A program made the translations under genes and the position numbers. The notes under the pieces were generated by a model, which saw nothing but the letters and a program-made list of their open reading frames with translations, had not been told where the DNA came from and did not search any database. Below, piece after piece: positions 34,017 to 44,871 of a stretch of 48,092 bases of DNA (the stretch's first letter is position 1; each line of letters starts with the position of its first letter). Source of the stretch: Halicephalobus mephisto (Eukaryota; Nematoda; Chromadorea; Rhabditida; Panagrolaimidae); assembly GCA_009193035.1 (NCBI GenBank), contig SWDT01000357.1, positions 1 through 48,092 on the forward strand, in the 5' to 3' direction.

Positions 34017-37000
34017 TCAATACCCGATAGTAGTAATGTTGTTTGACTTGTCTTCTAGAGTGTGGAAATATGAGATGACTTCTCCAATGACTATCATAGC
34101 ACAGGTTACTGTAATCACGAGGATAGAGAAGACAATCAAAAGGACCCGATCGAGGATAGTTGCCAGAAACTCCCATTCCTGAGCGTTTCGTCGTCGAAGC
34201 TTCATGTGTAACATTGTATTGTCTCCGGAAACATTTGAACCGAGACCTCCACCGTAGGGCAAACCGAATAATTGCAGAGATGGCAAAGTCGTACTTGCAC
34301 TCCTGCTTTGGAAAATGGGGGTCTGACCCAGTTGTTGGGGGGTTGAATCCACGTATGGAATGTCTTGTAACTGTTTCCGGAGTTCCTCTTTTCCTAAAAA
34401 CAAGGAAATAATTTAAGGAGATTACTTCCCAAAATTAACTCACTTTTTGCATTCGCTCTTTTTGCCAACCTTTTCCAATTATTTCTGGCAGCAATTGATG
34501 AAGGGGTGTTGATGTTCTTTTTGAATGGTGATCGGTTTTCATTTCTCGGGGAAATTGGGGGCTTTGCTGCAGGATCAAAAGTTCTCGGAGTAACGGCCAA
34601 GGACGGTGGTCTCGAAGGATAACCTACATTGTTGACCAACGGTATTGGGTCAGAAGCAAGTAAATAATGCTGAAAATAATTAATTTCCTGAATGTCAACT
34701 ATGAAAAGATATTTACATGGTTCTCATCCCCATTTTGAGTCTGTTTACTTTTCTTCTCTTTCTTCAAGTTCTCTTTCGCTCTCTTCTTCAAGGCCTTCTG
34801 AAGTTTGTTCGTGCACATCGCTTCAAAGCCTTCAATTCTGACTCCAGTTTCTATCCATAACTCCAACAGAGTCGTAGACGGTCGTATGGACAACCACACA
34901 GCTATTTTTCTGAAGAAAATGTAGGATACCAAAGGTGAAATAGGTTTGTTATAAGTTTTCTGAAGATGAATATTGAGGATGAAAGCTGTAAAAAGTGTCC
35001 CGATGAAGATGATGAAGATAATGGACAAATAGAAGAGCCCAAAGAGTGGGACATAATCAGAGGTTGTTGGCATTTGCTCGCTCACCTGGAAAATATTGTT
35101 ATTCTTAAAAATCAATTAATAAACGAATCAAACCATCATAAGCAGAAGAGAATGCGCCAACAGGGAGTCGATCCCAAGCGACAGTTTCTCTCTTCTTTCA
35201 TTAGAAGTAGAGGCGGGAGTGAAGAATCCAGTGACAGCGACAAGAGTGATGACAGAAGTTGGGATGACTAGGTTCACAATGTAGTACAATGGCTTCCTTC
35301 GAACAACAAGAGTAGCTTCAAGAAGGACCCACGGATCTGGACAGCAGACAAACTTTTCTTCGACTCTTTTTATCTTGAAACTAACTACTACCCATTCTTC
35401 GTTGGGAATAAAGTTCTCCAAGTTGACAGAATCGAATTCCTGTATATAATCGATAGCCCCTTTGTCGCTTGTCCAACTAGAAATGATCAAAGTGCAGCTT
35501 TGTTGGTCATAAGGAAAGTATCTGAAGTAAAATCAATCACTTCACAGGCAGAGAATAGGAGATTATCTAAGAAGATTGAACAGAATCAAATCCTCAATGA
35601 ACTGAAATTATCAAATTCTCTGCATCGAAAATTTGTAGCTCAGATAGTAGTCATGGGTTAAATAAAAATTCATTTTAGAATTCAAAAAAGCTTAATTGGG
35701 AACACTTGGAAAACCCCTAATCCATTTTTAGGCTACGTGTTTTTCGAAAACTATTTCTACTCAGAATTGAAACGAATGAGTTTGTTATAGTTATCAGAAA
35801 TTAATTTCCCTTCTGTGGAAAAATTTAATAGATAATTTCGATGGAAACAATTGATAAGAATCCAAACAAGAAAAAAAACAGTGAATTGATCTCATTTTTC
35901 TTATTTTTATGTTTTTATTTTTCTGTGAAATAAAATTCCACAGAAGTTCCTAGAATCTCGTACAAATTCCTAACATTTTCTAGAATCTAGTAGAAATTTG
36001 AAAGAAAGATCTGAAATCGAGAGTTCTGGGATTTTTAGAAAGTTCTAAAAACTCGTGTTGAAACAGTTTGATGAAAGTATTCATTTTTAATTTTCGTAAT
36101 AAAATAATATATATAGTTCATTCGTAGATATTTTACAACGAAATATATCATCTGCGATTTTTTATTTTCAAATTCCCCAACCTTTTGGTTGTGTATGTCA
36201 TTTTGAACGACTTTAAAATTATTTGCTTTCAAATTCTTCATATAAAAATATTTGATATTCAACATGATGTTCTTTTCAGAATTTTTTCAATTTCTATAAT
36301 ATATTATGACGAGATTTTATTCGAATTTATCTTAAAATATTCCTTAGACCTTCCTATCTACGATCATAAATATAACTTTTAAGAATTGCATGGAATATAT
36401 GTCAGAATATGGAAAAAGTTAAATCACATCTCTTTCCAGATTTTCCATATATGGGTTTTTTGAATTCTTCAAAGAACTTTTTGTTAATTACTCTATTAGG
36501 AAATAATAGTAAGTAGATTATATTAGTAGAAGAACAAACTAATGCCTTGTGTATGCATGAAAATCCTAAGAAATTTACATATCATACGACAAATGACTTA
36601 TGAATCACATATCCACTTGTGCAGTAACTCATTACTATTATCCTACAAAGTTTCGTTGAAATCTAAGGGACTTTTTAATTCCAACTCCCTAAGGTGCTTG
36701 AGATATTTGCTTATAAGAATCTTACCGTATGTTTAATCTGCAGGTTGTCCTGTAAACTGCTGGGTACATAAATTTCACTAAACCTCCTCTTTCTCTATTC
36801 CAATAATCTGTCGATACAACCACATTGATATAACGTTCTGTTTCTTCTCTGTTCATAACTACAGAATTGTAGACATACGTATCTGGCAGCCTGGAATTCA
36901 TTTTTACGATTTTTTAAATTCAAAAATTCCTCACCAGATTCTGTCATATGGAAGAATAGTGGAATTTATCATGCCATATTTATATGGATCCCACCCTAGG

Positions 37001-37386
37001 AAATCATCCTTCCACTTCTGAATCACCCATACATTCAATTCCAAGTGCTGCATTTTTTCATTCTGAAATTTCGTTTCACAATATTCCCCCTAATAACACT
37101 TACAATTGCTAGAATTTGATACAAACTCATGGAAAAGGAAACTTTGGTTGGGATGACGTAGTCGACGGAAGGTCTAACCCGTTTGTCATACTTCTTAGCA
37201 TCGAGTAAATCTTTTGACAACCGAACGTGTGGCAAAATATCTCCATTGGGTTCATATAGACTTAAACCTAGAATCGAAATAATGACAAGTTTGTCCGAAA
37301 ACATGAAACAGACGATCAGCAAAGCCAATGGTGAAGAAGAACAACGTCGAAGTCACTGGACACCAAAGATCGACGCCCGTTTTCAT
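34017..37386 (-). CDS. Nicotinic acetylcholine receptor-type ligand-gated channel subunit
   Basis: Cys-loop receptor subunit. Eight exons: 37386-37314, 37267-37104, 37062-36935, 36890-36726, 35521-35134, 35085-34717, 34669-34444 and 34393-34017; 629 residues. A hydrophobic signal segment (TSTLFFFTIGFA) opens the chain. The extracellular domain has LELNVWVIQKWKDDFLGWDP, LPDTYVYNS and a Cys loop Cys172-Cys186 with 13 residues between. Loop B Trp193 is present, and adjacent cysteines 236-237 mark an alpha-like subunit, but the preceding aromatic is Phe rather than Tyr. M1 to M3 follow, with Glu288 at -1' (cation type) and Leu298 at 9'. Position 6' is Asp295. A long M3-M4 loop and M4 (VLLIVFSILVITVTCAMIVI) end the protein. 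An intron of about 1.2 kb splits the Cys-loop coding region. The start follows TTAAATATTTCAG about 25 bases upstream. Exon 1 to 2 uses a GTCTGT donor and is the least certain junction. I cannot assign the ACR subgroup. Confidence 0.87.
35522..36725 (-). other. Large intron of the nicotinic-type subunit
   Basis: About 1.2 kb against 36-50 bases for most other introns of this gene. It contains a TTCTAGAA-rich stretch near 35940-36060 and otherwise AT-rich sequence. I see no nested gene. Confidence 0.6.
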
Positions 37387-37586
37387 TGACCCTGATCGTG
37401 ATGGAAAGACGAGCTGAAATATTTAATTTATAAATAAAAGTATTTTAAATTATTTGAAACTATTTGAAATTAAATCGACGGTTTAGTTTTTAGAAAAACG
37501 AGACAGAACCCAGAAGAGACTGGGAACAAAGCAAGTGGAAAATGTTATATTCACTTATTCATCTTAGTAATCAAATAAATGGATAA

Positions 37587-37631
37587 GCCGACTACTTTTT
37601 TATCGAAGGTGGATTTCATTTGGTAGTCGGC
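37587..37631. repeat. Inverted repeat with 9-bp perfect arms
   Basis: GCCGACTAC at 37587-37595 and its exact reverse complement GTAGTCGGC at 37623-37631 flank a 27-base loop that shows little further pairing. Confidence 0.55.
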
Positions 37632-38148
37632 ATTTTACACATGATTGCTTTCATATCTGTTGTTTTTTGTAAACTCTCGAAACAATAAAATATAGCTAAC
37701 ACAGTCTAGTTCACAGAACGATTACAATGAATTCATTCTGTATTCAAACAAAAAAACACTTTTTGTAATAAAAAAGCAGAAAATCTATTATAAAAACTAA
37801 ATGAATTGCCACTGCGAAATTTCTGAAAACTCAATCGTTTCAGATACGAGTGGAAATTGCCGCCGAATTTAAAAAACTACGTAAATCCCAAAGTGCTGCA
37901 CAATTAAGATTGTTTTTCTGTGTTTTTTATGTCGTTGTTGTAGGATTTGTTTATTCTGAAGTAAACCCATTGTTACAAAAACTCTGTCAATCGAGCAATA
38001 AAGGAAAATATACATTGTATTAATTCTATAACAGTATCGTTTGCATAGGGAAAATAGGGACTTTTCAAATAGGGTTAAATTGACTTACCTGGGAAATCCC
38101 TCGTCTTTCTCCGAGTTTATAAAAATAAAAATAGCTAGGGCTTAGAGG

Positions 38149-38588
38149 ATGTCGTGGGCTACCGTTGTTTATAAAAGAAGTTCCATTTCTGGAAGTTCGT
38201 CCTCAATGAAAAGGCTGCAAAAGAAAAAATGACTTCTCTTGACCCAATCTTTAGTCAAAACTATAGTTTACGCGTAAAGAAGGTGGAGGGGTTGGAAGCT
38301 CAAATTCGAGATGAGATAAACTTAGTCAACGATTCCAAAGGGAAAAGCGGGCAACTTCCGGCCATGGGCTTTTACTTGAAGTAGCACTTTGCATAGTGCA
38401 AAATTGCCTCCCTAAACCTAGAATATAGTCATTGTGTGAATAGTAGAGGTGTTTTGCCCGATTACAATGAGTATTTAAGAGACATTCTGAGGTCCTCCTC
38501 CAGGAGAACCCATTGTCTGTTCGATTCTCAGACCAAAAAACCACTAGATTGGTGTTCGCAGTTCGAAAATTCAAATAGTTCAACGTAA
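38149..38588 (+). pseudogene. Coding-like remnant interrupted by stops
   Basis: From ATG 38229 one frame reads MTSLDPIFSQNYSLRVKKVE and continues with a hydrophilic, protein-like composition to TAG at 38382. A second TAG follows at 38394, and the same frame is then open to TAA at 38586 (LPDYNEYLRDILRSSSRRT, KKPLDWCSQFENS). An upstream frame from ATG 38149 (MSWATVVYKRSSISG) runs into a six-A run and would join the main frame if one base were added. I do not recognise the protein. It may be a decayed gene or chance; confidence is low. Confidence 0.3.
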
Positions 38589-39782
38589 TTGCAGTCTAGG
38601 CGGTTCAAACAAAAAACTATTGATAAAGTGTTTTAAAAAATAAGTAAAGGAAAAATACACAGTTTAAGATGATTGCTAAGAATTAACAAACACGTCAAAC
38701 TGTCAGTTTTTCTCCCAATGACATATTTCCAATTGTTTCAAAAATAAAAACCCATCGATAAATTTTCCAAAAAAGTAAAACAAAAGGAAACTAAAATTTT
38801 TTATCTTTGAAGTTTAGCATTCCACTAATAAACAAATTCTAAAATTAAAAAAAAACTGAATTTTAATTCAAGCAACGACAGCAATTTTTTACTCCTGGGA
38901 GACCTTCAGGGAAATTAAATCACCAAAAACCATTGTTAAAAGAAAATTGTACTCTGCTCAAGGTCCTTCGAATCTAGTTTGTAAAAAATGGACCAAAAAC
39001 ATTTCCAAAAGTTAATTAACGAAAATGACATGCAACAAAACAAAAGTAATAAGTTTAAAAATTAGCTACAAAAGTGAAGTCAATTTTTTCCTTAGGAAAT
39101 GAATGAAACTAAAAGAAAACGAAAATCTTTATTTCGGCCAAATTAAAAGTGCCGAAGATGGAATCTGAACTATGCTGGTTTGTCCCTCGAGTTTTTAGCA
39201 ACTCTTTGGCAAATTAAAAAACTAAAAATATTGGGTCAATACTGAATTGAATTTATAAAAATGCAAAAACATTATTATTGAAAAATAGTGAATTTGAATC
39301 TGGGATGCAAATCCAAATCCCGGAGGAACCCTTCTAAAACAACAATGACTTAAGAATGAAACTAAAGCTAAACTGTAAATCATAAACATAATTGTCAAAT
39401 ACTTTATAAATTATTTTTTGCTTACTTCAAGTGAGATGACAACAGTAATAATTAATTTAGCCAGTCATCGATATCTCCAACTTATCATTATCAAATAAAT
39501 TCCTCATATCTTCAACACATTCACCAGAATGACTCAAAATATGGAATCCATCTCAACAGCAATAATCCCTTCAGTCTAGAAAGTTCGGAATTTCGAACTA
39601 TAGTAAAATATACAAACTAGCACAAGAAATCAAATTGAAAATCCCATCTTCCGTAGATTTTTATTCAAAGCATAGAACTGAAATAAAAATCAACATTTCC
39701 AACCCGTAAAACTCTGAGAACGAAAGACAAACGAGGTAAAACCGAACAATGTGAATCAAGCTAATATGTAGTTAAACTAAAC

Positions 39783-41704
39783 TCAAGTTGGGGTATTCTG
39801 CTTTTCATGGTTCTGACGGTAGTTCATGATCTTATTGTAAGTAGAGGACACGGAAGAAATGTAGTTGTAATTCGGCAAAATCATGATCATCTCGTCGAAA
39901 CGGTTCTAAATGGCATTTTTAAGTGGCATTCTCACTATTCAAAACTTACAGCAATCATATCAGAGAAGGAGGAAACTGCAAGGTTGAAATACGCCAGAAT
40001 AAGCCGAATAGTCCGGCTGTCGTCAGAAGTACGAGCAACACGAACTGCAGTAAGAAACTTCAAACAGGCAGAAATCGAGAGATTAACCATTTCAGGATCA
40101 AGCTGCATTCCCTAAAGTTAATCATAAACACCGCTGATATTTGTGATAACTTACCGCATCTTTACAATCAATGAGACACCGAATAACAACAGTAATGCAG
40201 TTGGTAGAAGGTTCCTCCATCAGAGTACGAAGAAACAGATAAACTCTAGCGTCCTGGATGGCATAAAGGATGGTGAACAACTTTCCGAGGATTGTTGGCA
40301 TCTCCTCAGCAATCGTGATGACACGTTCCGTCCTGATTTCAAAATGAGCAATTTTGGAAGCGTTGGCCTCATTGTGAAGATATCGTTGAACCAAGAACTC
40401 TTCATCACGACGAAGATTGCATTTCCCAATTCCAGCAAGCAGCTCCCTCAGTAATTCTTCACCCGCAGTATCATCCCAATCGAGATCCAGCCCGCTGTCC
40501 GCCGTAGTCACCCCCTGATGGTCAACAGAGGTCCAATTAACCGAGTAATAGCCTTCGGAACGAGGTGCTTGATTGTAAGTCCAACCGTGTGGAGTTTGGG
40601 TAAACTCAGCTATACCATTAGAGCCAGAAAACATATTGAGTGGTGTGGAGGAACTAACTTGTCCAACGGGCAGTTGAGTAGGGGAATTCGACTTAGATTG
40701 ACACACACTAGCATATGAAGGTGGAGAGAGAGAATCGTGGCGACCAGCACCCAGAGAAGAGGTAGGGGAAGTAGAGCCGACATGGCCAAATCCAACATCA
40801 CAAGCAGGTGGATACATCTGAGAAGCATCGACAGCTGAAGTAGATGGTGCGCAAGTAGTATATGATGGTTGATACAGTCCATACAGTGAAGTAGAAGGAA
40901 ACGTCGAGCATTGAGAGCAAGGGGAATACGAGATGTGCATAGGGTCTACATAGTGTACATAATGGAGTACTTCCATGCACCTTCCAGACTCGCTTTGGTT
41001 CGTCAGCCTCGTCATATCCAATTTATGAGGTAATGTGCTGCGTCGAAAACACTTGAAAAAGTCAGGAATGGAATTCATACCCGGAAGTGTCCCGATCATG
41101 GTCATCAAATACTCGTTCTGGCGCTCACTACATGGGACATGCGAGAGGGCAACAGGGGTTTGGTTCATCAGAAGGACTTCACGTTGTACAGGATTGTAAC
41201 ACAGAAGGCTTTTGATGACGTCCTTCTCATTTGTGGAGATCGTAGGGAACCCAGGAATTACATCAAATAAAGGTTGACGGTAACAGAGAATAAGGAAAGT
41301 GACGAAAAGATCCGTATCATTCGTCACGAGGAAATAGGGCTCTCCAACCTTCAAGCTCTTAAGTCTGCTCATTCTGCAAAGTTACATGTCGAATGTAATG
41401 AAACGGATATAACTTACGTAAAGATACAGTGGAGGATAATGATCCGTTCAGTAATGGAGCACTCATTTCCGCAAAACAACGTGATAAGATCGTTAAAAAG
41501 AATGTGCTTCGGTTCGCGAGCCAAGAACTAAATATATCTATTATAAAATCCCCTAAGAAAGTAAAAAACCTCCTCGAAACAACGTTTGACAGTTGTCAGC
41601 GGTTGATCAGTTAGAGAAAGTAATCTGAAATTAATAATTTTTATATGAAAATGAGGAGACCCATACTTTTCCTTCAGAGAGAGCTGTAGCGGAGTTAATG
41701 ACAT
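39783..41704 (-). CDS. CNOT11-like subunit of the CCR4-NOT complex
   Basis: CNOT11 helps anchor the N-terminal module of the CCR4-NOT deadenylase scaffold. Six exons: 41704-41667, 41624-41570, 41527-41418, 41373-40155, 40111-39950 and 39905-39783; 568 residues, every phase consistent. The N-terminal helical part (LTTVKRCFEEFLAREPKHIL, then CSITERIIILHCIFTM) and the segment REVLLMNQTPVALSHVP match the order of the CNOT11 N-domain, where RELFKKTPRQIALMD is the counterpart. A Ser/Pro/Tyr-rich middle of about 180 residues is followed by a helical C-terminal domain (MPTILGKLFTILYAIQDARV, then LDPEMVNLSISACLKFL) comparable with CNOT11's LPPEFIHLYISNC region. The first three exons are short and missed by simple ORF scanning. 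TAGTTCTTAG lies two bases before the ATG, a likely trans-splice acceptor. Assignment rests on remembered family sequence and is moderately sure. Confidence 0.7.
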
Positions 41705-41767
41705 CTCTAAGAACTACCAATTAAATCCAGAAAAAAGCAAGCGCATCAGAAAAAGTAGCAAGCAACA

Positions 41768-41902
41768 ATGCAAGCCGGCACTGACCATGAGATTCCTGAA
41801 ATTAGAGCGAGTAAGCAGCGGAATTTTCGCGTCGAGAAACCTCCGCTCTCGATCTATGGTTTACTCAGCAACGGCATCAGCGAAATTGTTTTTGGCAAAT
41901 AA
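41768..41902 (+). CDS. Possible 44-residue small ORF, head to head with the CNOT11-like gene
   Basis: ATG at 41768 to TAA at 41902 encodes a small protein beginning MQAGTDHEIPEIRASKQRNF and ending LSNGISEIVFGK. Composition is protein-like and the region is less AT-rich than its flanks. There is no signal peptide, domain or visible continuation by splicing. It could be a small gene, an upstream exon of a longer gene, or chance. Confidence 0.25.
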   Translation: MQAGTDHEIPEIRASKQRNFRVEKPPLSIYGLLSNGISEIVFGK

Positions 41903-44871
41903 GGAAAAGGAAATCCTGTTTGTTATGTGGTTGAATGGGTGTATTCAATCGATATCATAAGATTCGGAGTTTATTTACAGAGAGTTTTCCAAATTGATCA
42001 AACTTTTATTTGGTGTTTTAAAATTCTTTAAAATCCCGCTATATTACTACCAACTAATAATGTTTGGTCCCGATTTCGTCATCTTGATCAATCCCCGTTC
42101 AGATTTGAGCGATAGCATGTTTAAAACAAAATGCCCTGTTGTTTGAGGCATATTTCCGGTACAGCAGCTGCTGGGGTTGACTGAGTCAGGATTTTACGAG
42201 ACCTGGCGTGGGATGTCTTGTGATCTTTTGCAAAGCTTCACAGATCCATGGATCTTTTATTTTTCCAAACGTTTGCGGAGGCTGAAAGGTCCCCCGAAAA
42301 GACATCGATTAACCTGTCATTGAACAAGTCATCTGGCATTTTATACCTGATACATTTTCGTCGAGCAAATGAACTTGCGATTGGAGAATGTTGAGTGGGA
42401 GAAAAATTTCGAACATTTTTGCGTTTACTTACTTTAAAATAACAAATTAAATTAAGATGTTCAACAAATCCAAACTAATCGACAATTATCTCTTTTAAAA
42501 CGAATGAAGCTGATGAAACGAAGTTGTTTATCAAAAAAAATAATTTCGAAATATATGCATATGATTTTGTATAAAAATGATGTATCATTTGTAAATTCAG
42601 CTCTCAGGTCTAGAGATGAACGAATTTAAAAAGTGGATGATCTACATCCCGCGTCGAGAATGTATGAAAAATGAATGATTTCTCTCGCGTGCCGGGAGTG
42701 GATAATGATCCTCTGATCTGTTTGCCAAAAAATACATTTGATATTCATTCTTCTGTCGACTTTTCCTTTTAGAGCTAAAAATAGATCTATTATTATTAAG
42801 GAATGAATTTTTTATTTCTCTGACCTTTTTCCTTTTTTAGGTGAAAAATAAGTATTATTTTTATTTTCGATATTTTTACGTTTTTGTTCTTTTTCTTCGT
42901 TGAATTTTCTCTGAAGGGAAATATTAAACTTAAAGGGCACGTGAACCGAGTCTTCCACCGATCTTGTCAGAATCGTGATAAATAATGAAAACGTACTTTA
43001 AACCAATATTGTTTTAAATCTCAATTTTATATTTTCGAAATATCCTCGGGGTGCGAAAAATGAAAAATTACAAACGTACGTTCTCATATTTCAGTCAAAA
43101 CCTCGTTCTTTTTTATTGGACAAATTTTGTTTTTTCTGCAGCTCTCGAGGGATCAATTCTCAACGACATCTTAGTGTAATTTCCTAGATTTATCAAAAAA
43201 CCCATGAACTTGACAATTCTGAAATTGTTTAGATCAGCTGATTGGTGCAAATTAAAGTTCATTGTAACTCATCTAGAAGCTCAGCTGACTCAATTTCCGT
43301 AAGATAAGGAGTTTGGCGCCAGTTGGGTGCTATATCTATTAATTACCCATTTCTTCCTCCGGATCAAAGTGCTACCAGGGTCTTTGGCTGCTTGCCAAGT
43401 AGTCGAAGACATGCGAAAATAATTCACTTGTTTACTTAAATGAAGAATTTCCAAACGATACCAAGTGATTTTTCTCGCATTTTCGTTCAGAATGAACTCA
43501 GCTGACTTTTTGCATGCTTTTCATTTCTTTGTTTGATCAGTTATTGTGGAAAGTAGTGCAAGTCTGGTCAACAGATAGATGCAGTAAGGAACAAAAACCA
43601 GTCACTTGTACCACGAGGTCAGGCGCCAGTGAACTAGAGTAGGCACTGATTTTAATATCACTAAATTCCAAAAAAATCGCTTTCCATTTATGGGTTTGAT
43701 CGTCGAATTCTACGTACTTTTTGATATAAGAAAAACAAGTATTTTAATCGCATTCGAAACGAAATGATCAGAACGAAACATGAATCGCATGACTTTAGTT
43801 TTTTTACAATGAAGTCTCTCTTTTTTATTGACTTGAAACAGTTGTTACTCAACAAAAATTTTACTGCTTCATGACCTCGTCGAGGACTCACAAATTCCAC
43901 AACTAATTTGTGTAAAACAGGGGTTTTTGGAGACGGATTTTTTTGCTAAAAGGTTACAACGATAATTTTGTTAAGTTTGGTCGTTAGTCCCTCGAAAAAA
44001 AATCTGCTGTCAAAGTAACAGTTGCGCATAAAGCGACAAGTACTTTGGCCTCAATGGGTTACAGCGAGTAGACAGAATTGAACGCCGAGGATTTCATCTT
44101 TTCAATTTTTCAATCGAAAGCTTTTAGCAGAGCTTTTATTTGCGCTTCCACTCAAATGCCAAAAATTATTTTATATCCTCAGTTCAACGAGATAACGTTT
44201 ACTTGAACAGACTGGATTTCAACAACGTCAATCAGCTGATCAACTTTCGCAAAACGTGAGGCAAACTGTCAAGTGGATCATACATGAAGAAGATAGAACA
44301 GTAGTGGTCATAACTGAGTTGAGTTGTTCACAGATTGCGAAGTTAAGTGGCTGTTTGAAAATTTGGAATTTTATCTTAAGAACTTCACTTGGAATTCCAC
44401 ATGTGTCATCTCTCGATTTTCTTCCATCACCTTGCCAGAAAAAAGTAAAAATGTTAAACGTTGCAATTGATCTTTGCCTCGAGCATCGTCACATGAGTTG
44501 GCCTCCTTTGAGGAACTGAAGTTTTTTACTAGAATATATTGCAATAAAAAATTGAACCAGCTGGGAAATTCATCGATGTAACGAAGGCCGAAATTCGTTG
44601 AGTGGCAGAACTCATGATTGAATATCAACATGGTGCCCTTTGATCACTGTCAGCTGGTCGATCCCGATATCTTTTCCATACTGAATAACTCTCTCGAGGC
44701 GGGGTTTGCTTCTTCTGCAATATGTCCGTGAAGAACCTAGGGAGGGCGGTCCTCCGTTGAACAAGAATTTAGGCTCAAATATTCGTTTTCCTCTTGATTC
44801 CTTCATTCAATACCAATTCGAGTGCCGACAAGAGGTACCCTATTCTCGATCCCGCTTTATTGATCGTCAAA
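41903..44871. other. 3 kb intergenic region, probable regulatory DNA
   Basis: No convincing exon. Striking for short palindromes: CAGCAGCTGCTG at 42162-42173 and four exact TCAGCTGA octamers between 43234 and 44239. A TGACTGAGTCA element lies just after 42177. The region lies between the divergent CNOT11-like and Ala/Pro/Glu genes. Confidence 0.45.
43234..44239. promoter_or_regulatory. Cluster of four TCAGCTGA palindromes (E-box cores)
   Basis: TCAGCTGA occurs exactly at 43234-43241, 43281-43288, 43498-43505 and 44232-44239. The CAGCTG core is a bHLH E-box. The cluster is 0.6-1.6 kb upstream of the Ala/Pro/Glu gene, consistent with an enhancer; binding is inference. Confidence 0.4.

Larger units (their letters stand above)
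37387..39782. other. 2.4 kb intergenic region upstream of the nicotinic-type subunit
   Basis: Mostly AT-rich. It holds a 9-bp inverted repeat (37587-37631), a broken coding-like patch (38149-38588) and a minus-strand AATAAA at 39665-39660 that suits the CNOT11-like gene. No intact gene is visible. Confidence 0.45.

Noticed and set aside
38384..38399. Minus-strand CAAAGTGCT resembling the vertebrate miR-17 seed
   Set aside because: The local fold is a 5-bp stem only, far from a miRNA precursor, and this seed family is not expected in nematodes.
38950..38975. GGTCCTTCGAATCT, similar to a tRNA T-arm B box
   Set aside because: No A box, acceptor stem or anticodon arm can be drawn upstream.
43339..43349. 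TTAATTACCCA, identical to the core of the SL1 leader
   Set aside because: The match is only 11 bases, is not followed by CAAGTTTGAG or a GT donor, and no Sm site lies downstream, so it is not an SL RNA gene.
44256..44631. Overlapping 87- and 86-codon frames on opposite strands
   Set aside because: Neither shows a domain, signal peptide or splice context; probably chance openness in the upstream region of the Ala/Pro/Glu gene.
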